Made by a program: the position numbers and the translations under genes. Positions 39,799-51,986 of a stretch of 64,000 nt of DNA are shown in pieces. A model generated the notes under the pieces. It was not told the DNA's origin, did no database searches, and worked only from the letters and a program-made list of their open reading frames with translations. Origin of the DNA: Centrapalus pauciflorus (Eukaryota > Streptophyta > Magnoliopsida > Asterales > Asteraceae); NCBI GenBank assembly GCA_020465985.1, contig JAANYP010006957.1, forward strand, positions 372,001 through 436,000, in the 5' to 3' direction. The stretch's first letter is position 1; every line of letters begins with the position of its first letter.

Positions 39799-42700
39799 TC
39801 AATAGCCCCAGTAATCGTTTCTGATTTCGTCATCAAATTTCTTCTTCAACTCTGGGTGCTTCTCAAAGTATTCATCAGCAGTCATGGTGCTAAGCTTTTT
39901 CTGTTGGAATATAACAAGCAATTACATAGCAACAAAGACCAGAATTGATAGGGGAGTAGAAAGTGAGCAGTATCATTGTTGTTACCTTCAGCTCTTGGAC
40001 CTCAGCAATTTCTTTCTCTAGTCTTTCAGATTCCTTGAGAGATTTCTGTTCTGCTTCTTTCAGTTCCACCAACTGTCATTACAATAAGAGATAGAGAAGG
40101 TTTGTCATTAAATGACGAGCAAATCAACGTTAAGAGCCCCAACAAGTATGATACTTAACACTGTTCCCACATTTCCTTCCGCAATTCTATACTTCACGTC
40201 TTATTTTTATCATGCTTGTATAAAAAATAATTGTGTTGCCCACATAAGTCGCGCCAGCCTTTTTAATGTAATAGAGTTTATGTATGGGTGGTCATTTTTT
40301 CCTTCATCCTTTCCTCATCCACATTCATGGCAAAAACAGTGAAAAAATAAGTATTGGTAACAAGAAATTGGAACATAAAACAAGATGACAAGATGGTCCA
40401 TCCTTTTTTTTATCATATGTACAAATAACTGGTTAGCAGAAAATCAGGAAAAAGTAGAACCTGTAAATCTGTAATGTACAATTTCTTACCAATGCATCAA
40501 ATTTGGGTTTGTACTCTGGAGTCGTCTTATCAACGAACTTAGGGATTTCAACACCTGTAAACAGGACAGAGCAAAGATGTTGGGGGTTTGGTGTCAGAAA
40601 ACTATCTTAGATGATCATGAATGCAAAAAATAAATAACAACTCAAAACATTTTAGAACCAGCAACACAATAGCAGCTCTAAACTGCTAGCAAAACACTGC
40701 CGCCATTTTGATTTTGCCCAAGTGTCGCTAGCATATACTTTTAACTTGCCTCCCAGAATTGCATTAACATCAAAATCATTCTCAAGCTACATGCCTATTG
40801 ATGTGCTTACCATCATTTGTGTTCTAACACTTCAAGAAAACATTGACAGTTGGCTAGTAACCAAGTTCTCTTAATATCTACCATGAGCCCATCCAAAGAA
40901 AGCCAAACATTTATTCAGTAGGCTGCATTTTTTGGAGTGTTTAACCGACTGAAACATTAGCCATTCTATATTGAAACGTGAAAATACCATTTCCCATTAG
41001 TTTACACCAAAATTATGATAGTTTGCCATTTTTGGCAACTCAGTGCAATGATTCACCCCTCCTAAACTGGTTTTATGAAACTAAGAGCCATACGCTTTAA
41101 GACTGAGTTGATAGCTTGATATCTTCTATTAAACAATACAAAAAATCAAGTGTCGTTAAAGGATGCTGCAAGTTCTTTTCACTCCCTCACCAATTGTACA
41201 AATACTAATCCAAAGCTCATGACAGTCGTCTCCTCATTACCCAATCTGGCACTGAAGTTTTACACTTGCACATAAGCAGACTAGTTACGCAAGCTCATGA
41301 TAATTGTACATGCTCCTTATCTAATAAAAAACATGAGCAGAATGACAGATGAACCAACAATGATTATCAAGGAACTATTGCTCATGTAAAAAACTTCTCC
41401 ATAAACAAGGAATTTCAAGGGATGCGATATCAATATGAGATTCTGCTTAAGAAAACATGTAACCAAAAATTCGCACCCCAGTTATTTATGAGCAGAAATG
41501 TTGCCTAAACACAGTCTATGCAAAAGAGTATACATGCTGAGCTCTTAAAGGCAAGACATACTTTCATAATACTCTTTGTATGAATCAACTATGCGAGATC
41601 CAAGCCCTTTTCTGTAGTACTCCCAATCAATAGGCTCTGGTTCCTGCATTATCGGAAAAGAAAGATCATTTAGATTGAATTATAAAATATAGTCATGCTG
41701 ATCATAAAGAAGTATAATATTTGAACCGCCAATAACAATCTCAAATGTCTGATTAAATGACGCACATACGATCGGGATGCACAAATGCTAACAGTAGAAT
41801 CGCACATACAGTCAAGAAGATGAGTTATAAACTTATAAATTTAAACTTGGGGAAAATTTGATCCAATGGCCAGTACCGCCTATAGCTAAATGGGGTTTTC
41901 CCTTGCATGTATCAACAAATAATTCTCACAACCAAAACTCAGGAATTTCATACTCATTCAAATTGTAATCCAAAGAGTAGCAGAAGGACGATAGAAATAA
42001 CTGTAAAAACATAACCACACAAGAAAAAACAAACGAGAAAGTCTAAAATCATAAAATCTACACAAGGCTCTAAAGGTAAGATTGATTGATAGGATAGTAG
42101 AATAAAACCATACTAATACCCCAGCACAAAATAACAAAAAACGTAAGAGAATCTCACTTATATTCATCTAGACATCTACGAAACGTGTGAATACTATTGT
42201 GTTTGATCGTCCAACACATTAATGCAACATTAGTTGCCAATTTAAAATATACATATACATATACATACACATCAAATCATTGTCAGTCAATACTAAGCAG
42301 CATTTGACTCACAGAATGGATTTTGAAGGGTTGGAATTTGTTTATGGTGTATTTTGAAATTTGGATTATAAAAACAATGAACAAAAATGTGTTTAAATTC
42401 CGTCAAATTTTATGGTTGAATGAATCATAGCTATTTGTAAATGAATTTAGATTCCTAATATTCTATAGAATCCATACCCTTTGGCTAGCCTTAAACACCA
42501 TTACAGGCCTCAATCAACCAACTAATCTACTATAAATGAAATAAATCTTTTTCTCTTGTGCACACGCATAGAAATCATATCCATATTTGATATTTAGTAA
42601 CCAATATAAAAACAAATAAAAAAATCATTTCAGCATCAAACCTAATCCGGATGTTTTGAGTTATAAAAATCCTGACTTGCCAATAGAATGTAGATCCGTA

Positions 42701-42938
42701 TCGATTAACTCATTCGCATCATTGCATAGACATACATACAAAAAACAAGAGAGATTGATCTGAATACCTGACTAAACTTGGTCTGGAGAGTAGAGTTGAC
42801 TTCCTCAAAGGCACGACGTAGTGAAGAGAACTCCTTACGAGCCTCGTCGGTGACGATCATCTTCGCCATCCCATCCCAATCGATTGATTTTGATGCCTTG
42901 AAGGCCACATCCGCCACCTTCTTCCCAACACCGCTCAT
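39799..42938 (-). CDS. ATP synthase subunit d, mitochondrial
   Basis: Five exons on the minus strand: 42768-42938, 41562-41643, 40490-40554, 39986-40072 and 39799-39900; phases agree and give 168 residues, the usual length of the plant protein. Subunit d belongs to the peripheral stalk of the mitochondrial F1Fo ATP synthase. Visible hallmarks are the start MSGVGKKVADVAFKASKSID, the block EPEPIDWEYYRKGLGSRIVD, a charged helical region (LKEAEQKSLKESERLEKEIA) and the C-terminus DEIRNDYWGY. As usual for this subunit there is no long cleavable presequence. A telo-box-like AACCCTAG lies about 70 bases upstream. The 1.1-kb introns 1 and 2 carry nothing recognisable. Confidence 0.96.
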
Positions 42939-44363
42939 TTTAGGCTCTCTGAAATCGATTGATTTTGATGTTCAAACCCTCTTGTTTTACTATCGTTTCC
43001 TTCAGGACTAGGGTTCAAAACTTTTCACCCAATAATTAAATTCTAAATGTAAATAAATTTTGTCCTCGTGCAGTACGATTTATCATATTTGGTTTCGTTT
43101 TATGACGATAGATATAACTTTTGTAGATTAATAATTATTTTCTCAACAATAAACGTGTTTAAAAATGAGTTTTAACATCTAACTGAAACTAGTTGCGTTT
43201 AGTTAATGAAACTTTTTAACTTACATTAAAAAAAAAAATAAAATACTTGTTTACTTGACAACAGTTTTTTAAATTTTCATTTCAAATACAACTTTTCATA
43301 TCCTATGTTATTTTTCTATCACCTACACTGTAGTTCTTTATAATACTTTTTTTCTCTATCTTAATTTTTTATCACATATTCTATTTTTCTTAAAACTAAA
43401 ATTTTATCATCAAAACAAGTTTTCACTATTTAAGGCTGTGTTCACTTGACGAAAATTTTTCATTTGTTTTTAATTTCAGTTTTCAAGAAAATGATTTTAG
43501 ATTTAGTTTTTCAAAAAACAATTGATAATTTTGAAAACGTGTTTCATATTGTAACTTGAAAACTCGTATCGCAGCTTTAAACCTGAAGGTAAATGTTGGT
43601 GTATGAGAAAATTTAGGCCACTTGAGATTTGTTTATAAGTTAAGGTCGCATTTATTGTTTTAAGAGTTAAATGTCTGAAGTCTAAAAATCACGTCCGAAA
43701 TAAAGAGGTAGACTTAAGATCTGAAATCTGAAGTTTGAAAACCACGTCTGAAATTAAGATATGGCATGTCTGAAATTAAGAGCTGACCATAAATGTTTTA
43801 ATTAATTAAATTGATTTTAATATTTTAGTTAAATAAAAATATTAATTTACGTCAACCTCTTAAGTTAAGACTTTAGACTTCAGAACGAAGTTCACAACTT
43901 AATTTCAAACCTAGTTTACAGACGTTCGAACCTCTTAAGTCTGAAATGTAACAGTCTATTTTGAATTAATATCTGAAATCCACTTAGATATGAAATGTAA
44001 CAAGCAATATATTTTCAGTTAAAATCTGAAAATTAAGACTTTAGATATTTTAAAGAGGCAATTAAGTCCAAACAAATACACTCTAAGGCAATTGAAAAGT
44101 CAGCGGTTCACAACCTCAAGGGCAACAGCATAATACTAGAAATGATATCTCTTGCAATTTTAAAATCAAGCTTAATATTTAGTGAGTCACGAATAGAAAA
44201 ACGCAAACAATATATATGTATATATACATACACCACTCGCCTCCTTTACCCAAGCAAAGTCTTCCCCGTCTAAAACACACCCATTTCCAAAAACCTATAA
44301 TCTAGAACCAAAAAACATAACAAAAAGAACTGTTTGAAATTTTCTTTTCGCCTTCGAGAGCGA
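42939..44363. other. Intergenic region between ATP synthase d and tetraspanin genes
   Basis: It holds the ATP synthase d leader and promoter, including a reverse-strand AACCCTAG at about 43007-43014, then AT-rich DNA. A GAAGT(C/T)TGAAA-like phrase recurs several times around 43670-44040. No gene is seen. Confidence 0.6.
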
Positions 44364-47300
44364 TTAAAATTGGATCCAACTAGGTCGGGCTTTCTCCATC
44401 CGGGTCTCTCCGTATGGTTCATCGTTATCCATCCTCTTGTTGTTTCTAAAAGCAGCACAAGCAACGACGTAGGCAATGACTAGAATGATGAGAACAACAA
44501 TGTTGATAACAGACACCTTCCTCCAACTCTTCCTGAGGCTAGCTAACACCCCGGCTTTACACGAGTTACAATTGTAGCACAACTGCTCTTGATCGTTGCT
44601 CCATCGGTTGCAATCCCGATTGTTCGTCACCAAGGCTGCATTGACTGGGTTCCATGTAGTCTCGTTCACGTACACGTACCCGCATTCCGTTGGTGGCTTA
44701 CAACATCCCGACTACAACAATCATATTCATCGCATAAAAGTCAGGAAAACCAAACATAAATTAAGAATGGAAGGACATTAATAAATATAGTTTTAAGATA
44801 ATAATTATAGTTTTAAAAGATATTAGAATCTTTACCATAGCCGTTTTGAGCTTTGTGTAGCATTTGCGAACATGAGAATGAGATTGTTCACAAAGGGGTA
44901 CTTTATTGGAAGCTTTACCATAGGCGTTTTGAGCTTTGTTTAGCATTAAAAGTAAACATAAGATAGGTAACAGAAAAATAAAAGATAGAGTATGAAAAGT
45001 GGTACTTTAAAAAGTGAAACGAAAATTTATGGAATTTTTATTAAGTAACCAAGTATTTCATTAGATGAGAATTTTGAAAATTTTCATTAACTAAACAAAC
45101 ATTCCGTAGGTTATAGAAATTATAAGCCGTATTATCACGAGTTAATTTCTATTTTAATAAAAACCAACAATAAAAATAGAGACAAATTTATTGCTACTAC
45201 TATCAGACTATCAGAGTATCATGAGGATCATAAGATTTAATTACTGTCATTAAAAATAATTCAAGAAAAGAGAGAGGTAGAGATAGAAAGGAATAGTAAA
45301 CTGGTGCACCACAAAAGTCCCGAGGTTTGATTTGGATGATAAAAATATTAATTTTGATTAAATAATTTGTATAATATATATGATGAATAAATTGACCCTG
45401 GCCTATAACTTTAACAGACAAGGGACCTATTATTATTAGATCAAAAATAAATAAAAATTCTTATATCATTATCATCATAATCAAAATCAAAATCAAATTG
45501 ATTGCGTTTGCTGACCCTGAATATCACGATTGCATGGCTAAAATATCTCTTAGTTAGAAGAATATTTGTACACATGTTTCCAATACAACCCCAATCATTG
45601 ACGCAACTCGTTTTTTTATTTATAATTTTGGTTAATTCTTATTTAATTACAGCTCTGTCACTAGGAAAAAAAAAAAAAAATCAAAGTTCGCTTAATTTTC
45701 GAAACCTAGGCCGGGATCATTTTAAAAATTAGATAAATTATTTTAAATATGATTTTCACGATACATTAATAAGAAAATAACCAAAAAAAAGTGTTGATAC
45801 ATCAATCCAACTTGGTAAGACATGTTTTGACTTGAAGTATCGACTTCTGAATTAAGCAAGTTAAAAAAAAAAGTGCTAAAAACCATTCTTTTAGGACCAG
45901 ATTGGTTTACATGACAAATTGACGAATTTTTTTCTAGATTAGTAGCAAGTTGGGCATGAGGCATGAGGGGTGGCTTGAAAGAGGGAGAAAGAGAAAAGAA
46001 AAATGCATAGGTGAAGTGAAGTAAATGGGAGCAGTTGAGATTGGGATCTTTTATTGACGGGGAAAAGCAACCTCACATACTTAAATCATACCCTAAAAAG
46101 TTGAATTTTTTTCATACATAATGATGCTATAAAATAAATTATATATATATATAAGAACAAATTGTTTTTATTAAGAAGTCAAAAAGAAAAAAACATCACA
46201 TACATCCCTTAATTTACTAAAATTATACATCCCCTTCAAGCTCATTAACTTTATTAATAACGAGGAAATTTGCCCGCACTTCGCGACGGGGTTTAATGTC
46301 ATACAAAAAATATTAAAATATATAAAAAACATATTAACATACATATTTTATATTTGAAGCAAAATGTTATGTTATTTCTATTAAATATATTACAATTTTT
46401 GAAATTATGCGTTATTGACTTTGAATACAACGTTAAATTTCAGAATTGTTCATATCACCACCATGGAAACCCTTTTGAATATAACTTTCTATTCCGACAT
46501 TGAATATTCACGTCACACTAGATCCATAAGAGAAAAAACTAATTCTAACATATCTCCCGCTTTGCACGGCCAACTCCATACTTTCCTCCAAAGGGAGTCC
46601 AACATTTGTTTTTCTTGTTTTACAATGTTTTTGATTGATTATGTGTGTAAAAATCAAAATCATCTTATTGTTTGATTTAGTTTCAAACCACATAATAAAT
46701 CATAATGGAAAAAAGAAATTAACACACAATGCATGCATTATTTCTATTATTGTTTTTATATTATTACATAGATAATAGAAATATTGTTTCTTAAATATTT
46801 GATTAATAATATACAATGGTGCAATGATAAAAATCAAATTATATTATTTGATCTTTCAAATTTTTTTTCATAAAAAAACTATATACATGGAGAAATGAGA
46901 CATATTTTCTTAAAATATATTTATGAAATAAAATGTTTAGTTGAAAATTAGTTTAATTTATATTAAAGTAATATTTTAAAATTAAATTACATTAGATTAA
47001 CTCTAACATTTAAAAAAACCAATTGAGCAATAATCTTCAATCATGTGGTTTGAACCCATAACCTCCCAAATAAAGACACACATGTTAACCAATTGAGCTA
47101 CAATCTTTTTCATTAAAAGAGTACACAAACATGTATATATTATTATTCTAGTTTTACTATTCCTATGAATAGCTTAGGAATAGTAACATTTACTTTGGTA
47201 AATGTTATATATATAATATAATTTGTTTAATAAGTATTAATATTCATTAATCTGGAATATACGATTAATAATTCGAATGGTCCACATACAACATTTGTCA

Positions 47301-50300
47301 TACAATAATAAACATGCTAAAGATTAGTGACTGGAAATCTGGAAGTGGATAACACAGAGACCACCTAACCACACTCACTGTTTTAGCCTAGCCCACCAAT
47401 GGGTCCACAATTGTCAAGTCAACCAACAATAAATCGCCCATTTAAATACATTAAATCCACACACCACAATAATGATTCTAACAACCATCATTGATTCGAA
47501 ATTGTTATAATTTTCAAACAAGATATTCACTGAATTACCATTATTTATGACATACTATCGTAACAAATAGAGATATCATAATCTTAGGGTGACTGGTATG
47601 GGCTTCTCAATGTTATGTACCGATAGGATGCCATGTGGCATCCGTACCGGCTAGAGCTTCTCAATCGGTGCCGGACAAATGTCCAGGTTCGACATGAGAT
47701 CCGGTGACGGCACATCTCCTTCTCTCTCACATTCTTTTTTTCCTTTTAATACATATAGATGTTAACGAGGTATTGGGATATAAAGATGACTAGTATAATG
47801 GTTTTAATGAGATAGAAAAATAAATAGAGAAAGAAAACTGATAACACTGATGTTACAACTGGGATACAAGATGTAATATAAGGGTGAAAAGAGATTTGAT
47901 AAGTTTGATGGGATGGGTAGGATGGATGTGATAGGGTGGGTGGGGTAGGGTGGGATAGGATATGATAGGTGGATAAGATACATGTAGCGTATGTGAGGTT
48001 GGGTCGAGTTAGGTCGATATGATAGGTACGAGTGAATAAAGAAGATATATCATGAAAATGAAATGTTCATTTATTGATAACACCCATGGAAAACACATTC
48101 ATTTAGTAGAGCCGTGGAGAAAATGTTTTGTTTGAAAGGGAGTTGTCATTCCACAAAATTTGACAGTCAAATGAACACCGCCCCTCTTGTAATACTTGTT
48201 ATCTATTTAGCCGAGTAGGATGACCAATTGACCACTCTAGTAGTTCTCATGTTTACTTATTACATGATATATAAATAAATAACACAAAGACATAAAAAGG
48301 ACCAAATTGTTGTGTTACGAAGGGTCTTTTAGGGACGTTGCAGCCTGTAAAAACTTAAAATTATCGTTTTGAAAAGTTCCAATTGATTTTTATCCATAAC
48401 TTGCGTTTGACTAATATTTCCTTCCAGTCTTATTAAAATCATAAACTACTTCAATCAACTTTTAGAAATAGCTTGAACTTATAACAACTAATAATTAACA
48501 AAATGAACTTAATTAATTATGTTCTAATTTAGTTTATTTATTTATACGTCATTTTATGTATTCCAACTTTACCTACTTTATTAAGCACGTTTATTAATAA
48601 AAACTTTAGCTACCATAATCTTCAACTCCGTTCCGGTTCTAGCCACAAGTAACTAGTTTTTACCAAACAAATCAAAATCTCATCTAAGATTTTAGAAAGG
48701 TTTAGTTTCGCCAGACTCGGGTAAGTCTGTAAACCGATCGGCACCAATTTCCGCTCATTGAGCGGCACCAAACCTCTTTGTTGGTGGATTTGGGCCAAAA
48801 AAAACTAGCTTTGTCACTGACAACGTCTGGGTTAAGGGACGGACTTGTGTCATCCTACTTTCTCTTATCAACACGTGTACCGTGGACTCAACAACTCACA
48901 ACCTCTCCATTAGCCTACAACAATATCCAATAAAGTCTATTTTTAGATAAGATGCTATGAAAACAATTTTTTTATAAATATTTTAAGGAGTTAAGGCCTC
49001 TATGTATGTACCATGTGGCTTAAAAGAGTGGAATTAACAAAATGAGTCGCATATATAGCCATTAACTATATACAATACAAACCGGATAATTAATACATTT
49101 TCAGGTTTTTTCGGACTTCTGGTTGATATAAATGCTAAATATTTTTTTGTATAAATGCTGGGATTAGTGAGTTACTCGTTATTTAAAGAATTATATATTT
49201 TCTTGTTTAATACAATTTATGAAGGTTGAACAGGATTAAAACCATTTTGGATGAGTTCTACCGATTTTACCCGTTTTACTTATATACCGTTTGAAATTTT
49301 ATGTTCTAAACGAAGATGGATCATTTTTTGGGTTCTCAATCTTCCTTCTATATATAACAGATAAACTAGTTACTGTACATGTATGTATTAAAAAAAAAGG
49401 AATAATTGTGTAAAAAACCACAAACTTGTCAGTTTTTTGTGATTAAAACCCCAAACCATTTTTTATTGCATAGAAAACCCCGAACTAACTAAAAATTCGT
49501 AATTTAAGGTTTTATCAAAGGGTAATCGGTGGAAACCGGTTTTTAAATCCTACGTGGACCGGTAAATAACTTACGTGAAATAAATTTTAATTGTTGAAAC
49601 CGGTTGCCAAGTATTCGTTTAAAAAGTACAATAAAAACTATCAACAAGAGTTTAAATGATTTGTAATACTTGACAATCGGTTTCAACAATTAAAATTTAT
49701 TCCACATGGGTTATTTATCGGTCCACGTAGGATTAATAACCGGTTACGCATTGATAAAATATTAATTTACGAATTTTTAGTTAGTTAGGAGTTTTGTATG
49801 CAATGGAAAATGGTTTGAGGTTTTAATCACAAAAAACCGACAAGTTTAGGGTTTTTTAGCAATTATCTTTAAAAAATATTTTAAGAATATTACTAACTAC
49901 ATAAAAGTCACTGACCTCGATAGGATTGAGCTTGCGCTGGTAATACATATCAGCAGTCTCCGGTAACCCACCAACAACCCGACCCGTTTTTCCACACACC
50001 TTCGAATCACGTATGCACGAACTGATTTTTCGCCAATAGCTATCACTTGCGACCCGATCCTTCAACCAACCCGAATAGTCCGGCAGGTAGTAATCCTCGT
50101 ATGCCCGGTTCATTTGGGGTCGACCCGATCCTTTGTCGGTTACAACATACGCAAATATCACAAATCCGATAAGCAGAGCGATGATGAAGAACATCGCCCA
50201 GAGGTAAAGGTACATGAGAAAAGTGTTGCGGTAACACGCGCCCGCAAACCCGGCGAGTGAGACCACCATGATTGCGACCCCGATGACTATCAACGGCCAC

Positions 50301-50428
50301 TGGAGGAAGCTCATGCAATCGGTGTTGTTAGCTCGCGTACTCAGCCATATTCCGCCACCGAGAATTGGAATTGACAGCAGGAACGTGAGGAAGTTTAGCA
50401 TACCGATTAGATGGTTGCTGGACCTCAT
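44364..50428 (-). CDS. Tetraspanin (TET3-like)
   Basis: Two exons on the minus strand, 49916-50428 and 44364-44711, in phase 0, giving 286 residues. Four membrane segments are visible: about residues 8-28, 45-66, 72-96 and, in exon 2, INIVVLIILVIAYVVACAA. The large outer loop carries the plant GCCKPP motif (SGCCKPPTECGY) and several further cysteines. Plant tetraspanins organise membrane microdomains, and TET3-type members are reported at plasma membrane and plasmodesmata. The close match is to Arabidopsis TETRASPANIN3, from recognition of long shared stretches. The start is the ATG at 50428; the frame extends seven codons further upstream but without another ATG. The single intron (5204 bp) sits directly before SGCCKPP, and is filled with repeats. 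Confidence 0.95.
46225..47160. other. AT-rich element-like segment in the tetraspanin intron
   Basis: The left part contains GCCCGCACTTCGCGACGGGG, an imperfect GC-rich palindrome in otherwise AT-rich DNA, as seen near the ends of some plant Helitron-like repeats. The right part has the tRNA-like block and a strong hairpin, ACTATTCCTATGAATAGC...GGAATAGT, at about 47157-47185. I cannot define the ends or class. Confidence 0.3.
47036..47104 (-). other. tRNA-like / SINE-head-like sequence, degenerate
   Basis: On the minus strand it reads TAGCTCAATTGGTTAAC (A-box-like) and, about 33 bases later, GGGTTCAAACC (B-box-like), the internal promoter pair of RNA polymerase III genes. The stems do not pair as a proper tRNA. 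A second A-box-like TTGCTCAATTGG follows about 20 bases downstream. Probably a tRNA pseudogene or SINE head. Confidence 0.45.
47880..47990. repeat. G-rich minisatellite in the tetraspanin intron
   Basis: A run of GGGTGGG, GGGATGGGTAGG and GGATAGG motifs; 47934-47954 alone has five runs of three or more G separated by single or double bases. It matches the reverse complement of the C-rich minisatellite at 57430-58300. Confidence 0.75.
49402..49866. mobile_element. Foldback element beside tetraspanin exon 1
   Basis: The left arm (ATAATTGTGTAAAAAACCAC...TTTTTTGTGATTAAAACC) and right arm (GGTTTTAATCACAAAAAACC...TTTTTTAGCAATTAT) are inverted repeats of at least 70 bp. The centre has further inverted blocks with AAACCGGTT and TCCTACGTGGACCGG. 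It ends 49 bases before the donor of tetraspanin exon 1. No clear target duplication is seen. Confidence 0.7.
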
Positions 50429-51429
50429 GATTTCACTCGCTCTATACAATTATATCGTCGTATGTCTAAAAGTACGTTGACCTTACAGGTTTGTTGCAGA
50501 CTTGCACTTGCCGGAGTGAATGTGGTGGGGGATTTGTGGTGTGAGCGCGTGTATGTTTTTGGGGGGGTTTCAATTGTTAAAATAAGGTTGGATGATGGGG
50601 AGGAGGGAAGAGTACAAAGATGAAATTATGCGGGGGGAAATGACAAAATTGGGTTGTGATGGGAATGGGAAATGAAAAATGTAAAGGGTATTTGTGTAAT
50701 TTCCGTAAACACAGAAAGTATAATTATCTGTTTGCCGACGGAATTGAGTGAGGTGAGGTGTCGGCCGTCGGGAGTTTCCTTCCGTTCGCTTTAAAATTTC
50801 CTAACTTAACACTCCACGAGCTAATTTTATAAAAATAATTGTTGTTTTTTTTCAGATAAACAGATTCATGTAATCATATTATATAAATTTCATAAAAATT
50901 TTCCTGCTAAAGTACCTTGTTTCAGTCAAGAACTTTTGTGTATCGAGATACAAAAGAATTTATATCATCGATTAGCTAAAAAAATTGTATGAATTAGATT
51001 AAATGATAAATAGTTGGAAAACGTACACAACTCATTAAATTTAATATTCTAACTAATAATTAAAGAATAAATGCTAAAATAAATCTAAGGGTTCCTTTGT
51101 TTTTTTAAGTGATTAGACGTCTAATGTCTTATTACATATGTTTAATCAAGAGATGATGTTAAATTTCTATTGACCAAATTAAATATTAGAGATAATTAAG
51201 ATATTAGACATTAAATCAAACAAGGCCTAATTGATACACTTCCAAATGTAACAAAAATTACACAAATTCAAAAAAGATGAGGGATATGTTGATGCATTTC
51301 ATGTTTATCGTTCAATTGTGATGCGTCGATGTTAATCATCATCATCATGTTCATCGTTCGTCATAATCGTCCATTATTCGTCTATGCATCGTGTGCTTCT
51401 GTTATGCATCATTTTCGTTAACTGTTTTA
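50429..51429. other. Tetraspanin promoter and intergenic region
   Basis: The first 350 bases are less AT-rich and probably hold the tetraspanin leader and promoter. At about 51285-51420 there is a GATGCATC/TCATCG-rich tract resembling the interior of the MITE at 68-285. No gene is seen. Confidence 0.5.
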
Positions 51430-51612
51430 CATTAGACCCTCGTTATAATTAATGAACCGGGTTTATAAAAAAACTGAAAAATCGGGATTATTGTGAAAAT
51501 ATCACTAAACCAAAAAGGAAATAAAATAACATGAGAACTTTTATGCAAAAAAATAACATTGAGACAAAAACACAAAAAACATGAAAACATGTTGAATTTT
51601 TTATAATAAACC
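51430..51612. mobile_element. Half of a foldback MITE
   Basis: Only the centre and right arm of the 3987-4292 family remain: AACCGGGTTTATAAAAAAAC ... CACTAAACCAAAAAGG ... AAAACATGTTG ... ATAATAAACCC. Confidence 0.6.
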
Positions 51613-51696
51613 CTAATAAATATTGTTAAAATTCTTCAACGATATTTTTAAAATTTAGTAAAAGCAAAAAGTTTGTTTCGTAATTTTGTTAAAATT

Positions 51697-51986
51697 AAAA
51701 GCTAAAAACCAACATGTTTTTACGTTTTTGTTCCTCAATGTTATTTTTTTTTCAGAAAAATCTTCAAGTTAAACCTTTTTTTTTTAGTTTTGTGAAATTA
51801 GACTATTAGAGCCCGATTTTAATTAGTAAATCGGATTTTCAAAAACTGAAAACCGGGTTCTAATATTCAAACTTCACTAAACTTAAATAAAAAAAAAAAA
51901 CTTGAGAAGTTTTGTGAAAAAAATTTACATGGAGTGACGAAAAAACAAAAAACGTGAAACATGTTGACATTTTCCATAGTAAACCT
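51697..51986. mobile_element. Foldback MITE copy
   Basis: The left arm ACCAACATGTTTTTACGTTT...CTCAATGTTATTTTTTTT and right arm AAATTTACATGGAGTGACGA...ACGTGAAACATGTTGAC are inverted; the centre has CCGATTTTAATTAGTAAATC. Same family as 3987-4292, only about 85 bp from the half copy. Confidence 0.65.

Noticed and set aside
47036..47104. Functional tRNA gene
   Set aside because: A-box and B-box are present, but the acceptor and T stems do not pair and there is no proper anticodon arm.
50429..50449. Seven-codon upstream extension of the tetraspanin
   Set aside because: The frame is open, but the codon at 50447-50449 reads TTG on the minus strand; the first ATG is 50426-50428, which also fits the family start.
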